A DNA stretch of 26,606 bases from Ectocarpus siliculosus (lineage: Eukaryota > Sar > Phaeophyceae > Ectocarpales > Ectocarpaceae), in NCBI GenBank assembly GCA_000310025.1, contig FN649727.1, positions 4,432,192-4,458,797 of the forward strand. Direction: 5' to 3'. The translations under genes and the position numbers were made by a program. Each line of letters begins with the position of its first letter. The first letter of the stretch is position 1. Under the pieces are notes generated by a model that saw only the letters and a program-made list of their open reading frames with translations, was not told where the DNA came from and searched no databases. This document shows, one piece after another, positions 10,952-21,088 of the stretch.

Positions 10952-11173
10952 CCGTAAGAGTCGGAGAGATGGCACCCCCGTGTTAGCGTTTTTGTATATC
11001 GTATTTCTCCACAACCAGGGGGGTACCACTGCCGAAAGGGTAGTTTTGGAAACATCTCGTGGAGGGCTTTCCTGAGAGGTATCGGTTGGTGTTCGCACCC
11101 TCCTAGTTGTGGAGAAATACGCTTAAAAAAAAAGCGCTAACACCACAGGGTGCCATCTCTCCGACTCTTACGG
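10952..11173. mobile_element. Tc1/mariner-type MITE (222 bp) with TA target-site duplication
   Basis: Two inverted arms of about 70 bp begin CCGTAAGAGTCGGAGAGATG, and both continue through GTGTTAGCG to CGTATTTCTCCACAAC. They differ by a few substitutions and small indels in the A/T run. A spacer of about 75 bp separates them. Both outer ends are flanked directly by TA (10950-10951 and 11174-11175), the Tc1/mariner target. There is no coding capacity. The transcript of either strand would fold into a long hairpin. Confidence 0.9.
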
Positions 11174-11520
11174 TAGACACTTCGGTTGGGATGTCTACCC
11201 GAAAACCTCGTACCAGTGTGCGCGACGAGAAACGTCGGCTCGGAACAAGCACGTCAAGACCTTAGCCTCTTGCAGACACAAAACACGTGCCTGCCTCATC
11301 TATTTACCAAAACTCTTAACCACTGCCTAAACACTCTCCGAGGAAGAATAGAGACTCGCACCATCTATCGTTGCATGTTTCGAGCGTGGCACTTGTCCAC
11401 GCCTGAAGTAGCCTGCAATGTACCGGTGCGGCGTAGCAGCCGTTCTTCTCACCCGCAAGTGAAACCTGCATCGCTCAAAAAAAGCTGTTGTTGTTCGCAA
11501 CGCCCCCGCCGGTTGTTCGT
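11174..11520. other. 3' flank of the first GNAT gene, no gene seen
   Basis: Lies between the MITE and the stop codon of the minus-strand GNAT gene and probably includes its 3' untranslated region. A plus-strand open frame here runs into the antisense of the last GNAT exon and is not credible. Confidence 0.4.
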
Positions 11521-14500
11521 TCACGCCGGCGTGCTTTTCGCGTTGAAGTGTTTCACTTGATACAGAATGTCCCGCAATCCAAGGAGCTTCTTCACCCACG
11601 ATGGCGGCTGGAACTGCTCCATGATCTCGTACCCCATCGACGAGTAGAGGCTTGTCGCCGCGGGACTCGCAGCGTCCACGTGGAGGTACATACGTTCATA
11701 ACTGCTCAAAAAGAGAAAAAAAAATCCGGCGTGAAAAAAAACAAGATTAGCAATTTTCGACTGCATTAGTAAAACCCTCAGCCCCACACGCGATATGGAT
11801 GGACAAAAACAAGCAAGGGTAGTAAGGGGTAGGTAGGTCGTCCGAAAACAAACCAGGCGGAACTTACGCATTCTCGTACCCAGGGTGATGGTTTGATGCT
11901 TTACGACAACGTTGTGTGGGAAGTGCCACCTAAAAACAATGTACGCCTGGATGGCCGACACATATACCAACAGCAAGACAACACCCCAAACAAGCTTCTA
12001 CACGAGTACTCCTGCTGTGGCAATATGAAATCGGATGGACTACAGGTGACAACTTGCGCTCCCTCCGTAAGACAGCATGGTTGAAGAGTTCCCAAGGCCG
12101 AGGTAGCTGTAGCCGGCTACCGGTCACAGGCAGCTTTTCCCCGTTGATAGTTGGGTAAGGAGAGAGTTTCCGAAAAGGAGGGTGCGCAAGACGGTGCCGC
12201 AGACGGTCCACCCACCCTTGCCATCAAGTGGCACGTGGCAGATCCGTACATATGGTCGGCGGTGGTTTTCCGAATCCCGACGGTTCCGGGAACGGTTCTT
12301 CGGATCGGTTGTTTCCTACAATTAGCATATGAGCGTCGCTGGATCCTGCAGCACGCTTCCAATTGTCTGTCATCCACGTGAAATACGCGGAATCTCCCCT
12401 CTGGCACTCACCCCCAATGCTTTTTGGCCACGCCTTCGCAGAGTCGCACCAGCTGCTTGCCGTACCCATTCCCTCGGTATTTTTCGGTAACGGCAAGGTT
12501 GCACATGTATGGCTCCCACCCCGTCATTGGCTTTTGCACGTACGGAGAGCAAAGAGTTGGGGGGGGGGGGAGCCTTGTTGCGATTGTGACTTTTGCTTCA
12601 TCGATCGAACCAGGCAGCAGTACTGGTAGGACAGTTGGTCACCAACACAAAAATACTGGAGTTGTTCGGTGCTGCGGGTGCCGTCTCGGTCGGAAGGACC
12701 AGGCATGTAAGAAACACACAGACAGCAGTTGTACAGTCACGGGGAACAGCAAGAGCACAAACCTGGGTGCGGCACGAAAAGGGGTGCCTATGTCAGCGCC
12801 TGGACAAACTACAGACACAAGAGATACAGAAAGGAAGCGGCAGCTACCCTGGAATGCAACACAACACCAGAGAACAAAGATTCTTCCGAACGTCTGCTGC
12901 TACTCAGCCGGCCATTCGGGAACTTTGCCACGATAACAATGCCGTCGTGTTCGCGCAACACAGACATAAACACTATCGTTGAGTAGGACAGCAGCGAAGT
13001 ACCTCACCACAAATGGCCCGTTGATGGGCAACCAGCCATCCGGTTGACGAAGACACAGCTCTACAACCGCGACGATATCGCCAGCATCCCCACCGCCACC
13101 ATCGCCAGCACCGTCGCCGCCCAACTCCGGTACGGCGGACGTCGCGCGGGCACTGCCATTGGGACGGCTGTCTCTTACGGCTAGCACGAGCGCATCGCTG
13201 GTGAGAGCGAAATCCCCGCGCGTAAGGCGCTTCCCACACCGAGACTTGATGGAGCGCAAAATCTGGATTGGACGCGGGCGGCACAATGGCGAAGACAGGG
13301 ATGAGACAGCAACAAAGAACACGCCGCACCAGGAGACAAAGACGGAAAACGGAAGGGCCGGCGAAGCGAGAGACGGTGCATGGTGTACATATATATACAG
13401 AGGCTGGGAGAAAGAAGAGAGAAAACAACAGAGCCCAGGTTTACCGACTAATACATGGGCTAGTTTCCATCGCGATGACCCGCGACAAGACGGTTACCTT
13501 CGGTAAACCTCAGTAGTGGGTAAAACCTCTGTAATGGTAAAAAAACTGAAACGCGAAGGTACTGCTGCGTACCGACTGTTCGTATTATAGCGGTTCTCCT
13601 GAGTTGACCTGGCAAGAGATATCCAACCAAACCACCAATGGGCACTCCCTCTCCTCTCTTGGATGCGTCCCGCCCACCTTTTTGTAGGCCATCTCTTTCA
13701 GGTACTTGTTGGCCTTCTCCAGCCGCTCTACCGATGACTCGCTCCTCAATTCAGCGGGGTCTATCAAAATGTTTGGTTCAAACACCTGTTTTTCCGGTTG
13801 CCAATACCACCGAAATGTTCACAAGACAAGAGTTTCACGAGACCACGTGGCTGTTAAATCCAGCGCGGAGTGAAAACGCACACATCCTGGCGGGAGTTGA
13901 GCGGAATATACCGCATACACCCCAGTGCTGCCTGTTCTTTGGTATGCGTAACTGTAGCTAGTCCTTAATCGAGCTGCTGTCGTTGCTATAGGAAGGAAAA
14001 CACAAGCTGTATCATGAGCGCCACGAAAACCGAAACAACGGCAACTGACGCTATAGAGTCCATGTATGTAGGCGACACGTCGAGGACACTCTGCAGGGCG
14101 GCTGCTACAGCAGCAGTTACAAGCTCTCGAGACTATAATAGACTCCCTTTCCGCAGGGGCCTCTGGGCAACCCAAGGTACCTGTTCATACTGCACTCTCA
14201 CCTCCGCGAGCAGAGCTGAGACATCAGGGAGGTCCGATTCTTCGACCAGCCTCACGTGTAGAGCTTCTTCATCAGCAGATGCCACAGCCTTCGTGATTAC
14301 AGCAGCGGCACTTTGCCCAGCGCCATCCTCGCTGCCGCCGTTATGGCCGCCTTCGCTGGCGCCAGGTGCGACCTCTGTCGGGCGTTCGATTGGGGTAGCC
14401 CTTGGTGGCTGGAACGTGAAGAGAGAAGAGGGCACGCCCTCGGGACCACTACCACTGGGATGCAGTAGTCGAGGGCCTGATGACGCTGAACTGGGGCGGT

Positions 14501-14684
14501 GTCGTCGCCGTCTGATGCTACCGCTGCTGCTGCTGCTGCTGCTGCTGCCTAGCCTCTGCTGGGTAATGGCGTTCATGCGAGCCGCCGACGCTACGCCGGG
14601 CGGCAGGCGCCCATAACTAGGCACTGACGCGTACAGCGCAGCATGGGACGAGGCCAGCAGAGGCCCTCCTAGGTTCAGCAACAT
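11521..14684 (-). CDS. GNAT-family N-acetyltransferase, paralogue A
   Basis: Exons 14684-14202, 13785-13678, 13262-13008, 12530-12412 and 11701-11521 join in phases 0, 0, 0 and 2 to 382 codons (381 aa). The acetyl-CoA site is in exon 4: YMCNLAVTEKYRGNGYGKQL, with the RxxGxG motif as RGNGYG at residues 301-306. Exon 5 gives motif B, MYLHVD..SPAATSLYSSMGYE (about 327-347), the usual GNAT fold closure. Residues 1-130 are low-complexity, with eight Ser at 47-54 from an AGC run. A conserved block SSASSGPRLLHPSGSG is shared with paralogue B. Exon 3 has a Gly/Asp-rich loop at about 248-262. An in-frame stop just upstream fixes the ATG. Exon 4 lacks the leading Lys of copy B because the acceptor is AAAAG/CC. 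Acetyl transfer from acetyl-CoA is family knowledge; the substrate is unknown. No clear plastid presequence is seen. Confidence 0.88.
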
Positions 14685-16779
14685 GTTACCCCCCTCTCTT
14701 CTTCAATGCCAGATGCTGTACTGCTGCTCTCTCCTTGGTCCTCTTGCTTGCTGACAAGGCACACGGGACTGTTGCTTTTGTGTCTGCCTACGAAAAAAAA
14801 CAAGGAGGCGTGGACAATAAGTTGCTGTACAATATGCTGTGCGTACATCTTGCTGCAAAGCCGAGGAGATGCTTGCCACTCTGCAGCCCTTATCCCTCCA
14901 CGTCGGATGTTAGCAAGTCCAAAGCTGTGTGTTTGTGTGCTGGTGAGAAAAGAAGCAGCTCTAGTGAGCCCGCAGGGCTCTCACATTGGGCGGACAGAGA
15001 AGCACGAGGTCCGGGGTCTTCAAGCCCTCTCACTGATCATTAGGTATCATTTCAAACTGAGAGGTGGAATTTTTTAATTTTTACGGAACAAAAAAGGGTA
15101 CCGATGGTAGTTTCGACTACCGCTATATATAGTGGAGGACGTGTCCTTTGAAGGTCTACAGCAGTACAAGCCTAAATAATCCGCTCTACTGGTCGCACCG
15201 CGACCATCCATCAAACCTTCTAATACCTTACGACGAGCTGTCACCACCTTGATGCGGGTTGCAACCATGGCCTAGACTACAGCAACAGTCACACTGTACG
15301 TAGCCACAGCTGTAGTTTCCACAGCGCCGAGTGAGGAGGTCCTACTGTATGCATACGTGCGTGCCAATTTCCCTCTTTACCACGTAAATCATGTTGGAGG
15401 CGTGCCCTTCACTCCGAAGAAAGGTTGGATGCCCCAACGAAGAAGCGTCCGTCCGTCTGGCCGGGCTCTCCCAACTCTCACACCCTAATCCTGATCAAAC
15501 GGCTGAAAAAGACATTCATTCCAGGTACACGAAATGTCAAAAGTATGTTGTATGAACTACACAGCAGTTCAGTGGATGATGATGATGTGATGAGCTCACG
15601 AGGTGGAAATCCTTCCCTCTGCAGTCTGTACATCCCGAGGTGGTAGTTACAGCACACCGAGAAGAATGTGATAAGGTTGGGAGTCTTTCCTTTTTTGGTG
15701 ACATCCTTAAGAGCCACACAATCGAACTCCCAGGTCGGAATCACTCTTGAGATACAAACACATACTATCAGCTTCTGGCACTACCAGAAGAAGAGTCGAG
15801 CGTCCACATTGCACATTCGCAACGCATCCAAAAACTTTAGTAACACCTTGTTGTCGACGGTGTTGCCCTCCCTGGCTAATCGATTAAGGTGCCTGGACTC
15901 ACAGGTAGACTATTCTATGTTCTACCAAGTACAAAAACTATGCCAATTAGGTTCTAACAATGTCCGGGCGGTACTTATGGGACATAACGAGGGCGCGACA
16001 CCGGTCGCTGTCCTCTCTCATCTAGAATCCAACTTTCACTTGGCTGGGGCCCAACAAAGTCCGTCTCGAGATACCGAGACCTCCAATGGCAGTGCAATAC
16101 ATCAACATTGAGGTAAATTTAGTAGAGACGGCTAATTTTGGCCTGGCTTCTAAATAGGTTGCTTGACCCTTCTGCTCTATCTTCTTTGTCTCCCCTGGTT
16201 TACGGGAACATCAACAACGTCCTTCCTGCATGCGCCCGAACCCTCTGCAAAATTTTACCCAGTGTCTCCCCCCGCCCTGCAATAAGCGTCGTTGCTGCTC
16301 CTATTCTCAAATGGTGCAGACCGACATGCCTGCTGGGCCCTCAACCAACCGTCTCTACAATCTTTCGAAGGGCTTTGAGGGCCCTGTGATATCATCCCCA
16401 CACCTACCTTACTATCTACTCCTGCACCGACGCGAACACAGGGGGGGTGCTCTCAAGCTCTCAAGCAAGGGGAGGTGGCACGTCATCAATTCCACCCAAA
16501 AACGACCACGCGCCCGCTGTCGGTGCCTACCCCCAGAGCGCTTGCCTCGTTCTACGGTTCCTAGCAAATCGCCCCCCGTTCGTAGATAAGAAGATACCCG
16601 GGACGCTTTTGTTTGGGGGGGGCGGGGGCGGGGGGAAGGGTGACATGATGAAACGCGCGCGCTCCAGACATCCAGGGAAAGTCTCTTATACACATTGAGC
16701 GAGAGATTTCGGGACGCGTTGGATCACGATTAAATCACGCGCTACTCCGAAGAAACACGCAGTTCCTCTATCGGGTGGC
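14685..16779. other. Region between the GNAT paralogues, no supported gene
   Basis: This 2.1-kb spacer holds no convincing gene. The plus-strand 147-aa frame at 15668-16111 is doubtful, because the opposite strand reads more like protein in two pieces: around 15900-15800 (GNTVDNKVLLKFLDALRMC) and 15744-15600 (VIPTWEFDCVALKDVTKKGK). Stops and a frame change separate them. They may be a decayed gene or repeat. A stretch of 15 G broken by one C lies at 16615-16635. Confidence 0.4.
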
Positions 16780-19700
16780 TCAAGCTTGGCCGTCCCGGCC
16801 AACAGCTTCCGCTGCCGCCAACGCCGGCGCGCCCTTCCTCCCCTTGAATCGCTTAACCTGATACCGAATGGTCGGCCAACCGAAGAGCTTCCTCATCCAC
16901 AGGGGCGCGTCGTACTTCTCTATGCCCTCATACCCCATCGACGAGTAGAGCCCGGTCGCAGCGGGATCGCCCAGATCCACATGGAGGTACATGCGTTCAT
17001 ACCTATATTCGGCCGAAAAACATTCAGGTCGGGGTGATTGTTGGTAGGGTTCGAAAACTTCTGTTGTGGGAGACACGGAATACAAATGCGGCAGGGGTGG
17101 CCTAGGGGGAGGAGAGTCCAACGCGAGATAAGGTGCAAGCCGGGGTGGGGTGGGGGGCGCAAACATCGGTGACAAAACAGGCCGACTACTTGTAACAAGA
17201 TATCTGGGTGACCCTCTATGAGGTATCGAATATGCTGTCTTGTGTACCCCGAGTGTCAAGAGACAAGTCTCAAAACGTCGGCAACGACGATGTTTAGGTA
17301 GATCCTCCGAACAAAACAAATATTGGCTACCTAGTCGATGCCCGCATGGCTAATACACAGCTCAGCTGTATCGCAATTCTGAACAGAAGGCAGGCTATTA
17401 TTAGATGCGCCATGCCACAATTACCATTCGCTTCGAAGCGTTTTTGACTTGCAGCAGGGGTGAAGTTCCCCCTCCAGGATTCGCATAAAAAAAGGCGATG
17501 TGTTGTGCAACACCGACTAAATCGAGTAACCTCGTGCCCAGTTCCTCCACTCACCCCCAACTGTTTTTCGCCACGTGCTCGCAGAGCCGCACCAGCTGCT
17601 TTCCGTACCCGTTTCCTCGGTACTCCTCCGCAACAGCTAGGTTGCACATGTACGGCTGCCATTGCTCAGGTGGCTTCTGCAAAAAACAAGAAAGAAACGG
17701 GTGCGAAGGGAAAGCTCACGTCATTCAGGCCCGTGCTGCACCGATGCCTAAAGTCACAAGCTTTTCGTTGATGGCATTGGTGTCTTTTGCGACAAAAAAA
17801 CACCCCTACCTCTATCTATAAGTCTTCCGCACAAAACACTCCCGGTCTGACATCAATCTCCGTCTTCGCAGGCTCACAAATCTAATAAGGGTTCAAATAC
17901 GCAGAATACAACCAATCGTTACAGAGAACATACGCTCTACATGGCGATGGCCACCAGACTGAGCCAACGCGAAATAGCCATGCATAAGACAGTTTGAACA
18001 CTGAACCCCCGTTACATGTTTACGGCCTGAAGGCGATCTGGCAAAATCACACTGGAACGGGAGGAAGGTCTGGAAATAGCTAGTGGTTTGCTTACCTCTA
18101 TATAGAGCAATGGCACGATGAGATCCCGTGCCTTGAGATCTCGTACACTACGTCAAGAGCGTTCCATTTCAGGATGGGAATATCACTCACAGCACATGCA
18201 ATACGTAGAAATGCTGCAACATGCTACATGTACCATGTGTACGCTCAGAGAAGGATTGATTACCTCTCGCTCGACAGCGGTGCTGCTACCTGCGCGTCAA
18301 TTGCTCTTCGACAGAAATCCCGGATTGCCGCCAGAATTACCCCCCGCCAGTCCTCGTTCACTTGCCGTGCCGTTAACATTCAAACACCAGAAAAAAAAAC
18401 AGTATCAGCACCATACGTCCCGCCGAGAAGACCGTTCCCACTCATCATAGAACGTACCTCTCTTCGCCAAGGTGCAGGGAAGGGCCAGTTCAACGGTAGC
18501 GAACCGTCCGGCTTCCGTATCGTCAGTTCTACCACCGCCACCAGTTCTGCGGCGCCACCGCCACCACCAACTCCACCATCGGCGTCGCCGTCCTGCGTGA
18601 CGGGCGTCGATGATGACTTCCCGCTGGTACTGGGTGGGCCCCGCACGGCTAGGACGAGGGCATCGCTGCTGCGGTCGAAGTCCCCGCGCGTCAGGCGGTT
18701 CCCACATCGCGACCTCAACGAGTACAGTATCTGGGGTTGTGTGTCGAGCGGCATGGAGAAAAAAAAAGAAGAACACGAGCAAGAAGGCGTGCTGGTGAGT
18801 GTGCGAGTGACCCTTTTGAAATAGTTGGTCGCAGGCGATTCGACTCATGTACATAAGAGCTTTTTCCAATGACGTTAACAACAGAGCATGGCGCGGACCC
18901 TGTGAAAGCAATCACGAGTGTGGGGTCTACTTGATTTGACAGCAGAGCCGTTAACAACAGAGCATGGCGCGGACCCTGTGAAAGCAATCCAGAGTGGGGG
19001 GGGTCTACTTGATTTGCCAGGCAAGAGTCGCCTTCGGTGCTCGCCGACTTAAGTACATAAGATAGAGGAGGGCTGCAGGTACGGGTCTTGATGCTGGACT
19101 TACCTGCAACACCCGAACCGCGCTGCGCTGCTGTAGTTGCTATGGTTTCACCTTTCGCAAAGGCTGTGCATTTTATAAGTTGGTACACAGTGAGTGGTAA
19201 GTAGCTCACATAAACGCCCATGCACCCGGCAGGGAGCTGACGACACAAAACACATTAATATGAGTGCTCAGCTTTTGCGCTCGGCGCCTAGAAAAAAGGC
19301 CACTGTCACTGTTTCGTTGGTACTGGTAGCGGCATAGCACCTCGCCCTTGTGCACCCTCGATGCGTTCCCTGTCGAGGCACAAAACGTTTCATTGGGCAG
19401 GTTCTCCGCTACCAGGCACTACTGTTTTTGTTCCCCGAGCCCTTCCTAGCAAGCGAACACACCTCGTTGTAAGCCACTGCTTTCATGTAGTTGTTCGTCA
19501 TGTCAATCGGTGCCCCAAGAATGACGCTCTCTAGTCCGGTGAACTCGCCGTCGGCGAGGACGACTCCTGGCTCGAACACCTGATTCGGCGTGGAACGCAC
19601 CCCAGTGTGAGCAAAGGCGCGACGATGGATGGTGCTCCCAGAGAGGCGGTGCAATTACCATCACGTGACGCCGCCTGACGCGCACTGCCTTAGTTCCAGG

Positions 19701-20478
19701 GGTGTTGGGGGTGGATTTTTGTGCGTATTTGCGCGCATGTGCAACTTGTACGGAACGCCTGCTGTTGCCGCCGGAAGCAAAGGTTTCTAAACAGCATGCA
19801 ACACCGTACACTTTGTGGTTCTGCTTCACACCAAATGGCAGGGAACGCTGTTGCTACTATTAACACTGCTGTTCTTCCTCTCGCTGCTGCTGGTGCTGCC
19901 GCTGCTGCTGCGGCCATGGGCGTCCTGACAAAAAGCTGTTGTTCGTACTCACACCAGTAGACTGTACTCACAGCCGTAGAGTGTATCCGCAGAAGCTGAT
20001 CCATGTAAGCAGCTGCTCCGTACAACGAGGAACGCAAAACCCGAGGTCGAAAGAACGAACCTCTGCTATATAGCCGTACCTCTACAAGGAGAGCTGACAC
20101 GTCCGGAAGGTCCGATTCGTCCATCAAGCCAGCACGCAGCACATTTTCCTCTCCAGCAACAGGAGCAGAGGAGGTCGAGGCAGAGTCTCCGCCAGCTCTC
20201 TTCTTCTCCTGTGGGTATTTCTTCGGCGTCGTCCTGGGCTGGAACGTGAAGAGAGAAGACGGTACACCATCGGGACCGCTACCCCTGGGATGCAGCAGTC
20301 GAGGCCCCGAGGATGCTGAGTTCGGGCGCGTTTGTTGCCGTCGGGTGCAATCGCCAGTGGCGGTGATGCTGGTGGTACCGGTGTGCTGCCCAGGGGGGTT
20401 CAGGGTGCCTGCGCTAAGCAGCAACGGGTGCAGTGTAGCGTACGCGGAGACCAGAGGCCCTCCCACGGTCAGCAACAT
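16780..20478 (-). CDS. GNAT-family N-acetyltransferase, paralogue B
   Basis: Exons 20478-20080, 19579-19463, 18730-18458, 17676-17555 and 17002-16780 join in phases 0, 0, 0 and 2 into 378 codons (377 aa). All four introns interrupt at the same homologous positions as in paralogue A. The acetyl-CoA motif RGNGYG is at residues 283-288 within YMCNLAVAEEYRGNGYGKQL. Motif B reads MYLHVDLGDPAATGLYSSMG. Exon 3 has a similar Gly-rich loop, and the shared block NSASSGPRLLHPRGSG lies in exon 1. Copy B lacks the poly-Ser run, has a longer basic C-terminus (RFKGRKGAPALAAAEAVG), and has longer introns 1-3. The frame remains open upstream to 20679, but the start at 20478 (MLLTVGGPL) matches the start of A (MLLNLGGPL). 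Substrate and location are unknown. Confidence 0.88.
18874..19025. repeat. Tandem duplication of about 76 bp in intron 2 of GNAT B
   Basis: Two units start GTTAACAACAGAGCATGGCG at 18874 and 18950 and agree through GTCTACTTGATTTG with only small differences. Related flanks containing GTACATAAGA (18849 and 19055) suggest the duplication lies within a longer, older repeat. Confidence 0.85.
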
Positions 20479-21088
20479 GTGTCTTTGTCGGTCTCCCGCT
20501 GCTGTGCGGTTTGTCTTGGCTGGTCTGCGCTTCAAAACCTCCTTCGCGCTGGCGTTGGGCCGCATGCACGGGACTGTTCCATCTGAAAAACATGAAACGA
20601 GGCGTATCGTGTAACCGCCAAAGAGAACCATCACATCCTGCCCCTCCGCGCGAGCTAACAAATCAGACACACGTCGCATGACGCGAGACTAAGGTGCAGC
20701 GCTCGAGAGAGGGAGGGGGCATGTTGGAACCTGACCTTCGGGATGGGAATAGGGCCATCCTACAAAATGGTGGTCAATCAGAGCGCTGGGAAGCAGCAGG
20801 ACAATGATAGGTGTGTCAACTGCCAACGCGCGCGGCCCCTCAGCTGCATGCGCTCATGTACTGCTGTGTACAGTGTACAGTGTAGACATATTCCCATTCG
20901 CAGCAGAGCATACCTACAATTCGGCAAAACAAGGGTAGCGACTCTAACATTGAACAACGGGTTCCTCCTTTCGATTATATGCATAGGGACGGGGAATACA
21001 GGTACCCGTGTACATACGTACAGCAGCCCCCAGTACTCACTGCAGTACGATGCGCGTTTTACCTGCTCTTTGTTGTGAACTATTCTAC
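20479..21088. promoter_or_regulatory. Divergent upstream region of GNAT B and the kinase gene
   Basis: The start codons of the minus-strand GNAT B gene and the plus-strand kinase gene are 610 bp apart, so this region should hold both promoters and 5' untranslated sequences. A short repeated GTGTACA / GTGTACAGTGTAG cluster lies near 20866-20885. No clear TATA element or operator could be assigned. The promoter role is inferred from gene orientation only. Confidence 0.35.
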
